This document shows positions 13,801 through 52,650 of a stretch of DNA of 64,000 bases, piece after piece. The position numbers were made by a program, and so were the translations under genes. Origin of the DNA: Struthio camelus (lineage: Eukaryota > Chordata > Aves > Struthioniformes > Struthionidae); NCBI RefSeq assembly GCF_040807025.1, contig NC_090945.1, positions 75,217,088 through 75,281,087 on the forward strand, read 5' to 3'. Position 1 is the stretch's first letter; every line of letters begins with the position of its first letter. Under the pieces are notes generated by a model. It saw only the letters and a list, made by a program, of their open reading frames with translations. It was not told where the DNA came from and searched no databases.

Positions 13801-14366
13801 ATTAAGGTGCAACAATGATGAATGACAGTAAGGCATTTCTTTCATTTGTGGTCTGCGTCAGATTATCCGTATCTGGAATTTGGGTATTTATCATGGAGCA
13901 TTTCCTGCTAGCTGGCTTTGGGGCAAGCTCCTTACTACTTTCTGTTGCTACCTGTATCTTCAGTTGCAAGCAGTTAGAATAGTTTGAAGTGCTTTTCATA
14001 GCCAGCTCTTGTGTTTTCAAGCACTACTTTTGTTCCAGCTGTTGCGTGTTCAAGCACTATTTTTGTTCCTTGTAGTTTTCTTTAGTTGATCCCCACTCAA
14101 CTATCCCTTAGAGAGAATTTAAAACAAAAAACGGAAGTTATATTTTCGGTTGTCATTGATTACTTTCCCTGCATTATATCCCTCTCTTTGTTCTTCTTTG
14201 TGTCCCTTGTTACTTAATAGAATGGGTCTCCTGTCCTGGTGGGTTGCTAAACAACACTTTCATGTTTATGATGAATAAAAATAACTCCTACAGAAGAGGG
14301 CGGCTCTTGAACATGGTCATGTATGCTGAGGTTTTTTTTTTAATACACTATCAATTTTTCCCTCAG

Positions 14367-39753
<25,387 letters not shown>

Positions 39754-40500
39754 GCATCACTTTTTAATGTTTTAAATGTCTCTTTGCTAACTGTTTCTGC
39801 ATAGCTGGATATTGGGAAATGATCAATGCATATCTGCAGTGAAATATATTTAATAGAGCATTGCAGAGAAATAACGCTCCATGGAAAGCTGTGGCTTTCT
39901 TTGCATGACCTATCTCTATTGTATTTACTCAGTGCTGTAGAAATATTTGCACAAGCATGTTAGGGTATTTGGTAACAGGTTTGATCCACTTCCCCAGGCA
40001 TCACCCCTCATTTCCCCTCAAACTCACCTACTGCAGAACTCTTGAGCTCTAATTAAGTGTTACCTTTGTATTCATGAAAATGCTTATCATGTGCATGTTG
40101 TGACAACTAATTCTTTTCAGAAATGAGAACTCTAAAATGTAAATTGTAGTCTTGTGGATTGCAGTGATAATGTGAAGGCACTTTTCCTCTTTTCAAAGAC
40201 AATTTTGTTAATTGACAATTTTCATAACTGTCAGTATTGTTTGCAATGACTCATTATAATACCTACTTCAGCCTTACTTATAATTATATAATGTCCAGAA
40301 AAATGTATTTATTCACTTCAATCACAAAAATTCTGTGTTGTTACTTTTGATAGCTCTAAATCTCTGTGCCTTAAAGATTTTTCATAGCAAAGCCATGGTA
40401 GAAATGATATAGTAGACCATGCTGTATATTTTGAGAAGGCATGTGTATGATGGAAAAAAGCCTGATAAATTTGCAATTAAACATTCAGACAAATTTTGAA
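39754..40500 (+). other. SH3TC1: SH3TC1 3' UTR, with a candidate poly(A) signal
   Basis: The first canonical-type signal seen after the stop is ATTAAA at 40476-40481; no AATAAA was found in the first kilobase. A second ATTAAA lies at 41344-41349. Either could end the transcript, and the boundary given is a guess based on the first. Confidence 0.3.
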
Positions 40501-43500
40501 GTAATGCCTTAGCATTCTCTGTAACAACTTCATAAAGCGTTTATTGTATTTTTAAAGGCCTTTACATGGGATGGAAGTATGGAAGTGGGTTTTTTCGTCT
40601 GGAAGATGCACGCAAAGGCTCAAGAACAATCAAAGAGTTGTTGGCTATATATTCTGTTTGCTTATATTATCTAAACTGGGGAAAGAGGTGCAAACTTTTT
40701 CTTTTTTTTTCTGGTCCACATATTCTCATTGCTTTTACTGTCTGCCTAAGAATCTTTCTCTTCCTAAAATCTTCTTTTCATCTATGTATTTGGGCCTCTG
40801 ACTTTTGTGTCTTTCTGTCCTTGTGACTTCTTTATTTTTTTGGGTCCTTCCACTGAAGGAACAGAGTACTTATATGTAACCTGGATGATAAACTGCTACT
40901 TCAGATACTCTCCAGAGAGGTGAGAGTATGAATTCGTGCTTTTAGGCTTAGAAGGGCACAGCTAGGCCTGCATCTTCTTCCTTAGTGACTGCTGTAACCA
41001 TTATTCTATAGAACAGACAGCTGCCACTGTTGTGATAATAATTGTGTGACCTATTAAGTACCTTCGAGAGATTTGACTTCTGGGTAGACAGACGACCTCT
41101 CTGCAATGCTGCCTTTGGCTCAGGGCACCTGAAAGTGGAGTTGGGACTTCAGTCCTATACCTTTAGGCTTAATACTTCCTATTTACTATTTTTAGAAGGC
41201 TCCTCGCATGTTTTTTTGGTTTTCTCTTCAGACACTGTATAGCATATTTAGGTGTTTGTATCCTCATTTCATTCTGAGGCTTTATCTGATTAGATGGCTA
41301 AAGAGTAAATAATGATAGTCCCTTGCTTGTAAATGTTTCACTCATTAAATTTATCTCAGCTCTTTGCTTAACAACTAAAAAAAGCTTTTTGATGGATAGG
41401 GAATCAGATCTCTAATGTTCCGATTGCAGAAATACATCTACTGCTCAGAGCAAATCCTTGCGCAATTTTTTCAGTCACAATCGGATTTGAACTAAGCATT
41501 AAAGTTGAAATTTTTACTGTTCAGGTATCTTGGGAACTTACCTGGAAGACTCAAGATTCAGACTGGTGTCCTATTGTCCCACTCATTATGGGATCCCACT
41601 AACCATGGAAAGTTGTCCCATGTCCTTTTCTTTGTCTTCATCTGAAAGTTTAACAGAAGTCTTAAATGATCTCTTCAGAGCTGGGAAAATGTTGGATGCT
41701 GCTCTGTTTATTAATTTTTTTCAGTGTTTGGCAGACTGTTTTTCATTTCAGTTGGCTTTAAGAATAGATAAACTTACCTCCCTCTGGTCTGATTGCCATA
41801 ATCACATGTAGTCTCTTTGTATTTCAGGAAGGGAAGCTGCGCTTCCTATCTGAAATTCAATTCTACTGATAAGAACTATTTTCTTTCTTGCATTGCTGCT
41901 TCATCTGCTTGCCCTGATTCCTCAGAAATCTTGCTTTCATAGCAATCCAGCCATTCATATTAATTCACCATTTAATGTTAAATTGTGCTTGTGCAGCATA
42001 CAGCACACTGAATTTCTTGTGCACTTCCTTCAAGCCTGTTGAGCAGCATAAAAAATTTAGCTGACTTTTGAAAAGGCAGTACCTGAATTCTCTCTGCTTG
42101 CTCTGATGACAAAGCTCTGTTTCTGCTTTCAGAAAGTGGTTAAAGTGAGTCACAGGTATGGAATTTCCAAGCACTACATTTCTGTTAAATGTGAGATGGC
42201 ATTTAGGTTTCAAAAACTGCTTCAAAATCCCTTGGACTTTTAACAATCTCTTTTTCTTCAGGACTAACAACATAATTTTATGATTCTGTGATCATGTGTC
42301 CAATGCACTTGTGTAGCAAAGCTGAAGTTTACAAATTCTGTGAGGGACTGAATCTGGCCTGAAGGATTTTAGTACTTTAACAAGATGTCTGCTTTGCTGG
42401 TCAAAGGATCTGTCCTGTGGAGTTCAAATGCGTCTAAAATGAGCCATATAGCTCGTCTGTCACAACCATGCTCTTAGAGGCTTTACTGTCAAGTTCTGTT
42501 GCATTTGATCAGGAATAGCAGGCTGCATCTTACCTGTCAGATGGCCATACTCCCTTCAGCATCACAGGATGGTCAACTCAAAAGGTCTAAAATGTAAAAT
42601 TTTACACGTGGGTGAGATGAATCTTACCTGGGCTACGCCCTGGTGCAAGTCTATATAGAGTGTCTCAAATTATCAGACTTCCATCCATATACTCCCTGCA
42701 AGTTTTTCCCATAGCTGTTAGGTGAAGAATTTTAACTAGGTAATTGGCAAAACATTTTTCTAGTTTAATGAAGCAAAAAGTCAAAACAGCATGGAGTCTG
42801 GACGTCTCCTAGCTAGAGAACAAAAAGCATATAACTGCAGGCCTTGTATGTTGGAAAAGACAGTGACAAGTAGGATGTTTGCATGATAAATGGAAAAAAA
42901 ACCCACAGGAACCAGCTGTAGATTCAGAGGTCTTAAATACAGAACTAATTATATAGCTAGTTAGCAGCAAAAGTTTGAGACTGTTAATGAGTCAAAAAAG
43001 GCCTGCTGAGCTGTTAGGGGCCCTGCAGCTGTTGACATGCTGTAGGTATTGCTGCTTGATGGTTTTTTTAAAAAAAATAAAAAAAAAAATCCTTTGTACC
43101 AAATTTCTGCTTCCAGGAAGGCCATCAACTGGTGCAGGTGAGCAGCCATGTACGTACAGCCCCATCAGATGTGTATCCAGACGCTTGTGGCGTTTTCTCA
43201 TCCATGAATGACATAAGTTGTCAAATGTCACCCCTTCATTTTTAAAATAGGATTAGAGAGAAGGAGATGGCAGTGTTGCTGTCATTGTATGTAATATTTA
43301 ATTACTTGAAAAGGGTAATCTCCTCCACCCCAATGCTTTTCTCAGTCTGTAGAAGCTTGTATCTCTGGAGAGGAAAATACAGAGTATCCTAACCAGTAAT
43401 CAAGGGGCCTGTCCTCCTCTCTGTCTCCCCCTGCTTAGGTAGAAAGGCATGCCATATTTTACGTGCTATCTGGATGTGTGTGAAAGGCAGCATGACCCTT

Positions 43501-45602
43501 TTCCCTCATGGTTAAGGAATTTACCTTAGGGAGTAAAGGCATGCTGGGCACCAGCCCCTGCCTTTTGAATGACTTGCATTAAACACCTTTGCATAAGATA
43601 TGGTCTCTGGCATGGAAAGCGGCACATAGAATTCTGGTTATTTGATGTCCGTTCATCTTTTTCTTAGACTAAGAGCTCTGTCTTCTCATGTCCCCATTTT
43701 TGCAACTTCTGCCTCCTCGGAACTGGCTTCATGCTGCTTTTAGAGGGAGGTATAGAGGGCCTAATCCATTCATTCTTAACTTTATTTTTTCCAGGGCCAC
43801 TGCTAATTTTAAGCCTTTAGCCACACGGTGGCACTCCCTAGCTTTAAATAAGAGGCCTCCAGTCCAGAAGGTCAAGGAATCCAAAAACCTGAAAATGTAA
43901 CACACTGTTCCTCGCTTACTCTTCTTTTCCAACCAAAAATCTAACATTTCTTAAAGACCAACCACCCCCAACCCACATACATAACAACAAAAAAATCTTC
44001 AAAAATGATGGCATAGGTCCTTGCTCTTGTTAAATCCCCTTCCATCAGGACAAAAGAAACAAGATCTTCCCCCAAAGAAGCATTTTTATCTTCTTCCACA
44101 AAGAAAATTTGCTGCCAGAAAGCAATGGGGCACTTAGAGGGAGTGAGACGAGTTGAAGAGAGTCATTTTAAGCTACTTTATAAGAACTTCAGGCATTTCA
44201 ATTGATTTGTCCACAAAAAACCCAGGAGAAGTTGGCTGCTCTGAGATAGTGCACAATTTTATTTGGCAATCAGAAAACTGAAATATAACCATGAAATCCT
44301 ATGATAGAGGAAAAACATAGAAAACGATGTGAGAAGCTACACACTGAAAAACATTCGTGTTAGTTTAAAATGGTCAACTTTTGACAGCTAAATAAATGCT
44401 GTCCTGTATGAGCCTGGTGTTACAGTATTCTGGGCAGTGATCCAATATATTCAAATTACTTAACATACAGAGCTCAAGCAAACCACTTTTGCTGAAAAGA
44501 TCTCAAAGATTTTTAGCAACGTTGGCAGCAGTCTTCTTGCTTGTGTGAATTGTTTGCAGGGTTTTATTGTCTCTTGAGGTGCTAAGGAGAAGTTTCTCTA
44601 AATATTTCGCTCCTAAAGCTTTCTTGCTTTCATTTTCCTATTTCAGATAACAAAGGGAGGAAAGATAATGTTTAATTTCCCAGAAGATTTATCTCTATCT
44701 GGCAACTGTGATCACCGAGTGGGCAGGTTTAGTTTCCCTTTGCAGTGCATTGACATACCGGGGTGATTGTAACTTTGCATGAAAAAGAAAACTATACAAG
44801 ATTACCCTGACTTGAATTATCATAAAACTTACATGTCACTTATACACTGAATTATTTTAGGGAATTATTTCCTGGGCAACTCTTGAAAATTTTCAGCAGG
44901 TGTTTTTCCTGATGTGGCAGAAATACAAAATCTGCTTTAAGTGTCCTTCTTTTGCCAAGTCAACAGAAGGGAATTTCACTATTTGCATGGAAAAATGTTT
45001 CATTTTATAGAAGCTGGAGTATGATAAATGGAGTGTTTTTGCTTCTTTAAAAATAACAAGGCTTCTTTCTGTACATTTTCTGAAATATGTCTAACATCAC
45101 TGGCTATTAGACATCAGAACACTACATTATATGAGTAGAACTATATTTGGGAGAGACAGACTTTCCAGGAGCAAATCCATTCTCAAGGTAAGGAAAGAAT
45201 TTGCCCAAGAATTATGGACCATGATCCACCTGCTCTTTTATATTTCAAGTACAGATATACTTCTGCGTGCCTACCTTTTATAATATGTCATAGCTATGTG
45301 TGTGAGACAGAACACACACTGAAGAAGGAAATTCTAACCTATTTTTAAAAAACCTAGAAGCAGTAGCATATGTTATTAGGACATATGAAGGAACACCTAA
45401 GCAATGCAAAGCTTGAAGGAAAACATTGTCTCCTTTTCCTGGAGGTGGTGTTCTAAATTTTAGCCTTTGGTCACAAATAAACTCTGGGGTGGGTGGAAGA
45501 GAAGCATATTTTAATGCGAATTAGGGACTGAACTCCCAAATTAATGTCTATATTCTATAATTTATCATATCCATATAATAACTCAAAAAAAAATTCAAAT
45601 GC
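39754..45602. other. Downstream region, no gene recognised
   Basis: Begins with the SH3TC1 3' UTR. Open frames such as 41530-41811 and 43688-43900 have no recognisable domain and no splice-compatible partners. A TATGATTCTGTGATC string near 42279 recalls a CR1 tail, but the preceding sequence does not clearly match. Confidence 0.5.
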
Positions 45603-45773
45603 AGGTGGGTAGATGAAGAAGAGCAGTGGATGTTGCCTAACAATTTCAGCAAGGCTTTTGACACTGTCTCTATAGCATCCTCATAGGCAAGCTCAGGAAG
45701 TGCAGGCTGGATAAGTAGACAGTGAGGTGGACTGAGAACTGGCTGAATGGCAGGGCTCAGAGGGTTGTAGTCA

Positions 45774-46082
45774 GTGGAGCAGTCTAGTTGGAGGCCTGCA
45801 ACTAGCGGTGTCCCCCAGGGGTCTATATTGGGTCCAGTCCTGTTCAACATATTCATCAGTGACTTGGGTGAAGGGACAGAGTGCACCCTCAGCAAGTTTG
45901 CTGATGATACTAAACTGGGGGGAGAGGCTAACACACCAGAAGGCTGTGCTGCCGTTCAGAGGGACCTCGACAGGCTGGAGAGCTGGGCGGAGAGGAACCT
46001 CCTGAAGGTCCACAAAGGCAAGTGCAAGGTCCTGCCCCTGGGGAGGAATAACCCCCATGCAGCAGGACAGGCTGGGGGCTGA
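45774..46082 (+). pseudogene. CR1 reverse transcriptase fragment (motif B and FADD box)
   Basis: About 100 residues from the RT palm: [19 protein letters not shown], then [14 protein letters not shown], then [20 protein letters not shown]. The catalytic Asp-Asp of the FADD box is present. The frame stops at 46082 because of an indel just after the GRNNPHAAG stretch; the RT thumb and C-terminal domain continue in the frame starting near 46057. Confidence 0.93.
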
Positions 46083-46680
46083 CCTGCTGGAAAGCAGCTC
46101 TGCCGAGAAGGACCTGGGAGTGCTGGTGGACAACAAGTTGAGCATGAGGCAGCAGTGTGCCCTTGTGGCCAAGAAGGCCAATGGGATCCTGGGCTGCATT
46201 AGGCAGAGTGTGGCCAGCAGGTGGAGGGAGGTGATCCTGCCCCTCTACTCAGCCCTGGTGAGGCCTCAGCTGGAGTACTGTGCCCAGTGCTGGGCTCCCC
46301 AGTACAAGAGAGACATGGAGCTGCTGAAGCGAGTCCTGCGGAGGGCTACAAAGATGATGAAGGGACTGGAGCCTTTCCTCTTACGAGGAAAGGCTGAGGG
46401 AGCTGGGCCTGTTCAGCCTGGAGAAGAGAAGACTGAGAGGGGATCTGATCAATGTGTGCAAGTATCTGAAGGGAGGGTGTCAAGAGGATGGGGCCAGACT
46501 CTTCTCCGTGGTGCCCAGCGACAGGACAAGAGGCAACGGGCACAAACTGAACCACTGGCACATGTTCCATCTCAGAGAGATTGTGGAATCTCCTTCCCTG
46601 GAGATATTCAGAAGCCATCTGGACATAATCCTGGCCAGCATGCTCTAGGTGACTCTGAGCAGGGGTGTTGGACTAGATGA
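46057..46680 (+). pseudogene. CR1 RT C-terminal region, frameshifted
   Basis: Contains the conserved CR1 stretch [20 protein letters not shown], then CALVAKKANGILGCIRQSVA and [16 protein letters not shown], which belong to the C-terminal part of the ORF2 protein. After [11 protein letters not shown] the reading leaves the CR1 frame (second shared break, at a hairpin at 46370-46395), so the last 80 or so residues are nonsense. Confidence 0.9.
46370..46395. repeat. Perfect 11-bp inverted repeat in CR1 copy 1
   Basis: AGCCTTTCCTC, loop TTAC, GAGGAAAGGCT. The same hairpin is at 61055-61080 (loop TTAC) and at 63139-63164 (loop ATAA on +). It sits exactly at the second frame break of the CR1 reading frame. 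Confidence 0.95.
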
Positions 46681-46726
46681 TCTCCAGAGGTCCCTTCCGA
46701 CCTCAACCATTCTGTGATTCTGTGAA

Positions 46727-49700
46727 TTGAACTACTAAACATCCCTATAAAAGTTGGTTCTCAAATTTCTTCTTCAGGTTGTGTTCAAGCTGATGTTACT
46801 ATTAACTGCACAGAAGTATCTAGAGGGAACTGGGATAGTAAAATCAATATATCCTCTCTATCTACTGTACCCTAGTAACTACGACTTCTTGCATTTGTAA
46901 TTCTTTGCATCATTCTGTACTTAATTTTATGGCAGATTAAAAGTGATATATATCACAGCTCTCTTTAAATCCTGAAGCTTTATCTCATATATGGTATAAA
47001 TAAATCCTTAAAATTAATACACTCTTTTACTGATTAATTTAAGTCAAGAAGAAAACACTTGTAAATTGTTTGCTAAGTCATCTGAAAATTGTTTTTCTTT
47101 GGTGCTTTGCTGTAGGTCTGTCAATTATACACTGTATGAAAATGGAAGGTTTTTCCTGCATACCAGATATAACAATGGCCTTACATACAGCTGAGTCAAT
47201 ATATGTAATGGACTATGAAGTAACAAAAATATTAGATTACTTTAATATTATTCTTCCTTGTTATCTGAGATAGCAATCATCTGTAAGTTTCCCACAACTT
47301 TATTTTACTTCCTGATAACAAGGTTTCTTTAAATCTTGGAAGACTTGTGATTATAAGAAGCTTCAAGAATGTCTGGATGTCTTCTGTGTATGCCAGTAAG
47401 TATCCTAAAACCTGAAATATTGTCCTTTACAAACTAATTTTAATCAATTTCTGTATTTTTGACATATTGTTTTTCTTTTCAAAGGTATGTGGAATTTTTG
47501 GATAGGATCATTTTGCTAGATTACCTAGTTCCTTTCTTTGCCTACCAGTTTATCAATGTCTATAAGCGCTTGTGCCTGGAATTTTGTGAGTCATTGAATA
47601 GAAAATCACAGTCTCTTATTAAAGTACAAAGAAGTTGTTCTTGTTGCACTGTTTGCCTGTTACCTTTGCTCTACTGGTCTCCTTTTTTAGACACCATTTT
47701 TATTTGGTTTTAAGTTTGCCAGGCTTTTCATCACCCTTGCTGAATCCTGCATGTCTGCCACATACCAGTTGATGTTGGAAAAGGATCAGTCCTGTTTCTG
47801 AGCGTGGAGAAAAATGCTGTAATTGGTTGATATTTATTTTAAACCAAATTAAGTCTGGTTACCAGTTGTCTATAAAGCTTTAGTGACCAGAAGCAGGGAT
47901 CTACCAGCAAAGTCGGGTTGGGTTAGGCGTGGCATTTCCTCCATCAAAAAAAGAAAAGTAATCCTATGTAAGCTTTTGGAAAATTACAACTTGCATTGTA
48001 GAGACATTTTTGACAGTTGCTACTAAAATTCTCCATAGAGTTATGCTCACTGGGTAAACTTGAGCTACTTACAGCTTGTGAAAGAGAGCAGAATCTGCCA
48101 CACATGTGCTTTAGACTGTTAGAGGAATGAAGTAAATAAAGCTAAGAACCTTGCAGCAGATAGTAAAACCCAGCTGATAGAGGATTGAACACAGCTGATC
48201 CTCTGTGCCAAACAATGAAGAATCTGAGAGGAAAACGTTGTTTGACCATGTTGCCAAAGGCTGTATCATGTCAGTAAATTAAAGCTGTGTAAACATTAGT
48301 TCTGTGATTTTCTGAGTAATTGCCTCACAAGGTTTAATGATTCTGTGTATAGACTGCAGGTACCCCCACATCAACATTAACTAATGTTAGTAAAGGTTCG
48401 TTACCTAGCATTCCCTTATATTCTGATTTACATTAGTTTTGAAGTAGTAGTGCGCAAGCTCGAATGGGAAGGGAGTTACTTTGGCAGATGCTGTTACTGC
48501 TGCCTCAAACCCAATATCCCACATTCACAGCAATCAAATATTAGAAGCTTCAGAATCCTCAGTTGCCTTTTGTTAAGCAGTCCCAAATATTTCCTTTTGA
48601 ATTGGGAAGAGGTAAAACTGAAAGCAGGGCACCATGTATGTTTCTCTGTATTTTTGGTCTTTATATAATATGCATATATGTGTAATTTTGCAAGCTGCTT
48701 TTTTAGTGCTTCTCATCTCTACTTCTAAATCTGTACCGGAATAACCCAAATATATCTATCTGTTGATCTTTTCTGAACTCTCTTCTATTTTTTAGTAACT
48801 TTTGATAAATTATTACTTGGTCCTGAGCAAAACATGCTGGATATGGTTTATAGTGTGTTAAATATAATATAAACTTAGATGGATTGAGAATTTAGAAATA
48901 TTTAGATTGCTGCCTTTGGACCTCCACATTCACAAATAAGATTTTATTTAGTTGCTGAGACATGGAATTTTGATTTGGACAATATGCCAGATTCTCAGTT
49001 CTCAAAATTCAACTATGCTCCATTGAAACAAAGCGTCAGTTCTGGGTCAAAGTAAGAATTTGAGATTTGGTTAAAGGTCTGTTTCTAACACAACATTTCC
49101 TTGCCATAGTAGATTAGAGCTAAATGTTGAGGTCCTAGATAAAGGTCCAGTTTGAATTGACTCCTGGAAATGGAGACTGTATGTGGGCTGACAGGCTGAA
49201 TCTCTTTCCTGTCTGATAGCTGCTGAAAACTTGTATGGCTCTGTTTTCCCGTGTGAGAGTTTCGAGGAGTGGGCTGTGTGGGCATGAACAAACTGGAAAG
49301 ACTCCTCAGCACTGTGTTTGGACTACACCGTGTGGAGCACTACTCCACAGGATGTAGATGTTTTGGCATATTCCTACACGTCCTCCTCTTCGCCTGTCCT
49401 CTCAGTGACCTCTCCCTCCCCTTTACTGTTGTCCAAAGCATGAGAGGGTCTCCTGGAACGAGGGCTTCAGAGTAGAACATGTTTTGCAGAATTCAGTTTA
49501 AAAGACCTCCTAGAGATATCTGATTCTGGAAGAGAGGTTATCAGTGTATATTCCAAAACCATTCTCTCTCTTTCCTTATTATCCAAGATTTTATGGAACT
49601 TTTTTTTCTTTTTTTTTGCTGATTTTATTGTAGTATGTTTTTGACAATTTCTGCTTGGATTCTTCCTTAGTCATTTGTCATCTTCTGCAGAAACTGTGCA

Positions 49701-52199
49701 TAGTTTGTCAATAGCTACCTAACAGACTACCAATAAAAGGGTAATTTTATCCTGCATTTGATTTTGAAAATAAGGAAGACAGGAAATGGCAAAATTAGGC
49801 CTTCAGTTCCTCTGAATGAAGTTATAAAGGAAACTGTGAATGATTTTTATTTCTCAGATATGGTACCTAGGCATGTTTTCACATACTCCTTTCTAATTTT
49901 ATGAATTTTAGCTCAAAGCTGGAATAGCTACATATAAAAGTTCAGATTAAGCAATCATATATATTCTGAAGGTCAGTCAGCTAGCTTAAAACATTTTTGT
50001 GAACACCTAACAGAATACGCTTCTAGTCTTTGGTAACAATGTGGCGGGGCAGATTCAGCAGCTTTTCCATTGTGGTCAAAGTACTTTGGGGAACTCAAAT
50101 GCAAGGAAAACGGCGTCATGATGCTTGGAGATCCTTACTTTTTTTCATTTTGATCTAACAGAGTGTAACTACACTGCTTCTAATGGCTTTATTCCTACTC
50201 CACAATGAAAATCAGCCATAAATCTCTAAAATGGATTATGCCAATCTGTGAACCGGACAAGCACAGGAAAGCGATGCATCTTTAATATTTTCATTGCTTC
50301 TTCAAAAGTGTTGTAATTTTTTTCTCATGGTATCGATTAGTTACACCATACCAAATAAAGCATAAAGCTACCATTAAATACAGGAGTGATTAAGTCAAGA
50401 GGCTCAAATTGTTAACTGATGAACGTGTATGTTACCAAAATTCAAGCATTTCATTGTATAAATTCCCAGAAAAAATCCTTGGTAAAAATTATGCGTACAA
50501 AAAGGCATAATAAAAAGATACAAGATAGCAGAGCTAAGATTTGGAATCATCTATTTCCAAGATCTTTGGTAATTTTATTCCTTTACTCAAGCTCAGAAAC
50601 TCTTCACGTTTGTATTTTTGCAGATACGTTAAGATTTTAGCACTACTTTTATTTTGCTTAAACTGACTGTAAAGCATATCTTCATTCAGTGGAAGGAGGA
50701 CCAGATTACTGTATAAAAAGGAGAAAAAACAAACTATTGACCTCTCATGGAATAATGTATCCAAAGTTAATCACACTTGATTTCCCTGGGTCTGTAGGTT
50801 CAGCCAGCTAAGTACAAGTGTCCCAGATATGAAGGCAATCTTGTGCAATGTCTGAATTCTTACCAGCATGCTTAATTGCTGTATCCTGTACTATGAGGTG
50901 TGGTGGTATATCAGTGGTTAAAATCATCCCTATCCTGAGGCAATACTTTGAGTAGATGGTGAGAAACAAGGTGCATGAAGTTCATCAAACTTTAGAAAAC
51001 ACCTGAAAATAGCCTGAAGCTGTTTTTCTTCCTTTCAAATGCTCAGTCCAATAAGGGGAGGTGGCTCTCCTTTGCTGGGTGGAATCGAGTATCACTTTTC
51101 ATTTGGTCCATACTCTGCTGTATGTTAAAATTATGTTCATTCCCTTACTTAATTTTCATAAATAAAAACAAACTAATAAAACTCCATGGAAGAACTCACA
51201 ATGCAAATAAACTGTTTCACAATTATAGAGGTTTATTTAACCACTTAAAAGTGAGTTTATGTGCTTATAATTATTAAATTTATGTACTTATTAAAACAAA
51301 ATATCTTGTTACAGATTTATTTCACACACCCTTCTGAAGAACATAAACATTTGATTCAATCCCGAGAGTCTGATCTTGGGAGGATTTGTTTTATTATTGT
51401 AACGAGTCCACTACAAAAATGCAAAGTCTCTGAGTTTGGATTCCACAACAATGTTGTAAGGCCTATATTATTGTTATCTTTATATTTTGTGAAATATGTA
51501 ACTGTCATTTAGGTAGCCACTTTTCTTTTGCAAGCCCCAAGGACCTTAGAAGGGGGACTTATAATAACAAGGTGCAGTATACGCCACTGTCATAAGATTA
51601 GCAACAGGAAATATCAAGATGATAAATGGTGTTAGAGCTCACATGTTGAAGAGTTTACTGGGGTAACTACTTTATCTAACGGAATAGTAGATCAAGTTGA
51701 AATAACAGTTGTGAAATCATGATTGTATAAAAGTCACATCATACTTCTTCCTACACAAGAGTACCAAATGTGGTCACGGCAAAATATTGTGATGTGAACA
51801 TGTGATTTATTAAAAAAACTCAAGAATTCCTTATCAGAACTTCACACTATCAATATGGAGGGGATTTCAAACAGGGATCGGCAGAGGAGTAACTCTGGGC
51901 CTGTTTGCATGATTTGAAGAAAGCTGGAGGTCTGTAATTTGCTGATGATGGCAGACTGAAACAGGCTAAACACACTGCATGGTAGGGATGGGAAATCAAA
52001 CAAATATTGAGAAAGGTAACTGCAAAGACCCATGCTATGGAGAATAAATATGGGATGGGGAATAGCTGACTGGATGACAGAACAGAGTGAAGGATTATAA
52101 CAGGAGACAAATTAGACGTGAATAAGCGTTATGGATCTAGTGCAAAAGTGGCAAAATTCGCATCAGAAGTGTCATGGACAACACACAAAAAAAAATTAC
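46727..52199. other. Intergenic, no gene recognised
   Basis: AT-rich, with only short unrelated open frames on either strand (for example 47459-47713, 48384-48668, 51261-51512). No repeat family was recognised here by eye. Confidence 0.5.
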
Positions 52200-52650
52200 T
52201 CACTGTGGCCTTGGATGAAGAACAGTGACCAATTTAGGCACAACACAAAGAAAGATGTCAACAAATTAGAGTACAAAGAGGAACAGTAAGACTGATAAGA
52301 AGTTTAGAAAATATGAACTTTGAGGAAGGGTTGAAGTAACTGTGTGTTTAGTCTAGAACAGACTGAGGGCAGATATAACAGTCTTCATAATGTAAAAGCC
52401 TTTTATAAAGAAGATAGCTCTTCTCATCTGCAGCAGAAAGGAAAATAAGATTTATGCTGGATATTTTTGTAATGGTAGGGAAATGGAGTACTAGAATCTG
52501 TTAGGTGAGGAGAAGAATCTTCTTCATTTAAAAAAAATATTGGATAAGTATCTTCTGATAATTGATACACTGATCGTACTTATTTCTCCTTTAGGGCACA
52601 GGATTGGGCTGGATCCTTAGAGATCCTTCTCATCCCTTGCATTTGCATTC
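52200..52650 (+). mobile_element. Very old CR1 LINE fragment
   Basis: Follows the 3' half of an ancient amniote CR1 in order: AAGAAAGATGTCAACAAATT, AGTTTAGAAAATATGAACTT, TGAGGAAGGGTTGAAG, GTTTAGTCTAGAACAGACTG, GGGCAGATATAACAGTCTTC, then, near 52590-52640, GGGCTGGATCCTTAGAGATC. Heavily mutated, no open frame. The match may extend upstream to about 51980 but I cannot confirm it. Confidence 0.75.

Larger units (their letters stand above)
1553..14366. other. Upstream flank, no protein gene recognised
   Basis: AT-rich, with only short random open frames on both strands. It holds a mildly GC-rich patch (about 6711-6920), promoter-like signals near 6458-6616 and 7850-7950, and a possible MIR-type SINE fragment (13744-13800). 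The untranslated first exon(s) of SH3TC1 should lie here or further upstream. In mammals ABLIM2 lies upstream on the opposite strand; no LIM-domain coding was seen. Confidence 0.5.
45603..46726 (+). mobile_element. CR1 LINE, 5'-truncated copy 1
   Basis: Starts inside the reverse transcriptase region and runs to the 3' tail ATTCTGTGATTCTGTGA. The 5' part reads AFDTVS-like and [12 protein letters not shown] (RT motif B) and FADDTKL (catalytic FADD box) in the frame ending at 46082; the C-terminal part continues in another frame (46057-46680). Relative to copy 3 it lacks 57 bp in the C-terminal region (junction near 46571). Two frame breaks are shared with the other copies. Dead as an element. 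Confidence 0.97.

Noticed and set aside
42260..42300. TATGATTCTGTGATC as a possible CR1 tail
   Set aside because: The preceding 200 bases do not follow the CR1 3' region.
46346..46618. Antisense open frames inside the CR1 copies (also 45771-46199, 60525-60884, 63335-63712)
   Set aside because: They recur in each copy only because the CR1 sequence recurs; they are shadows of the reverse transcriptase frame.
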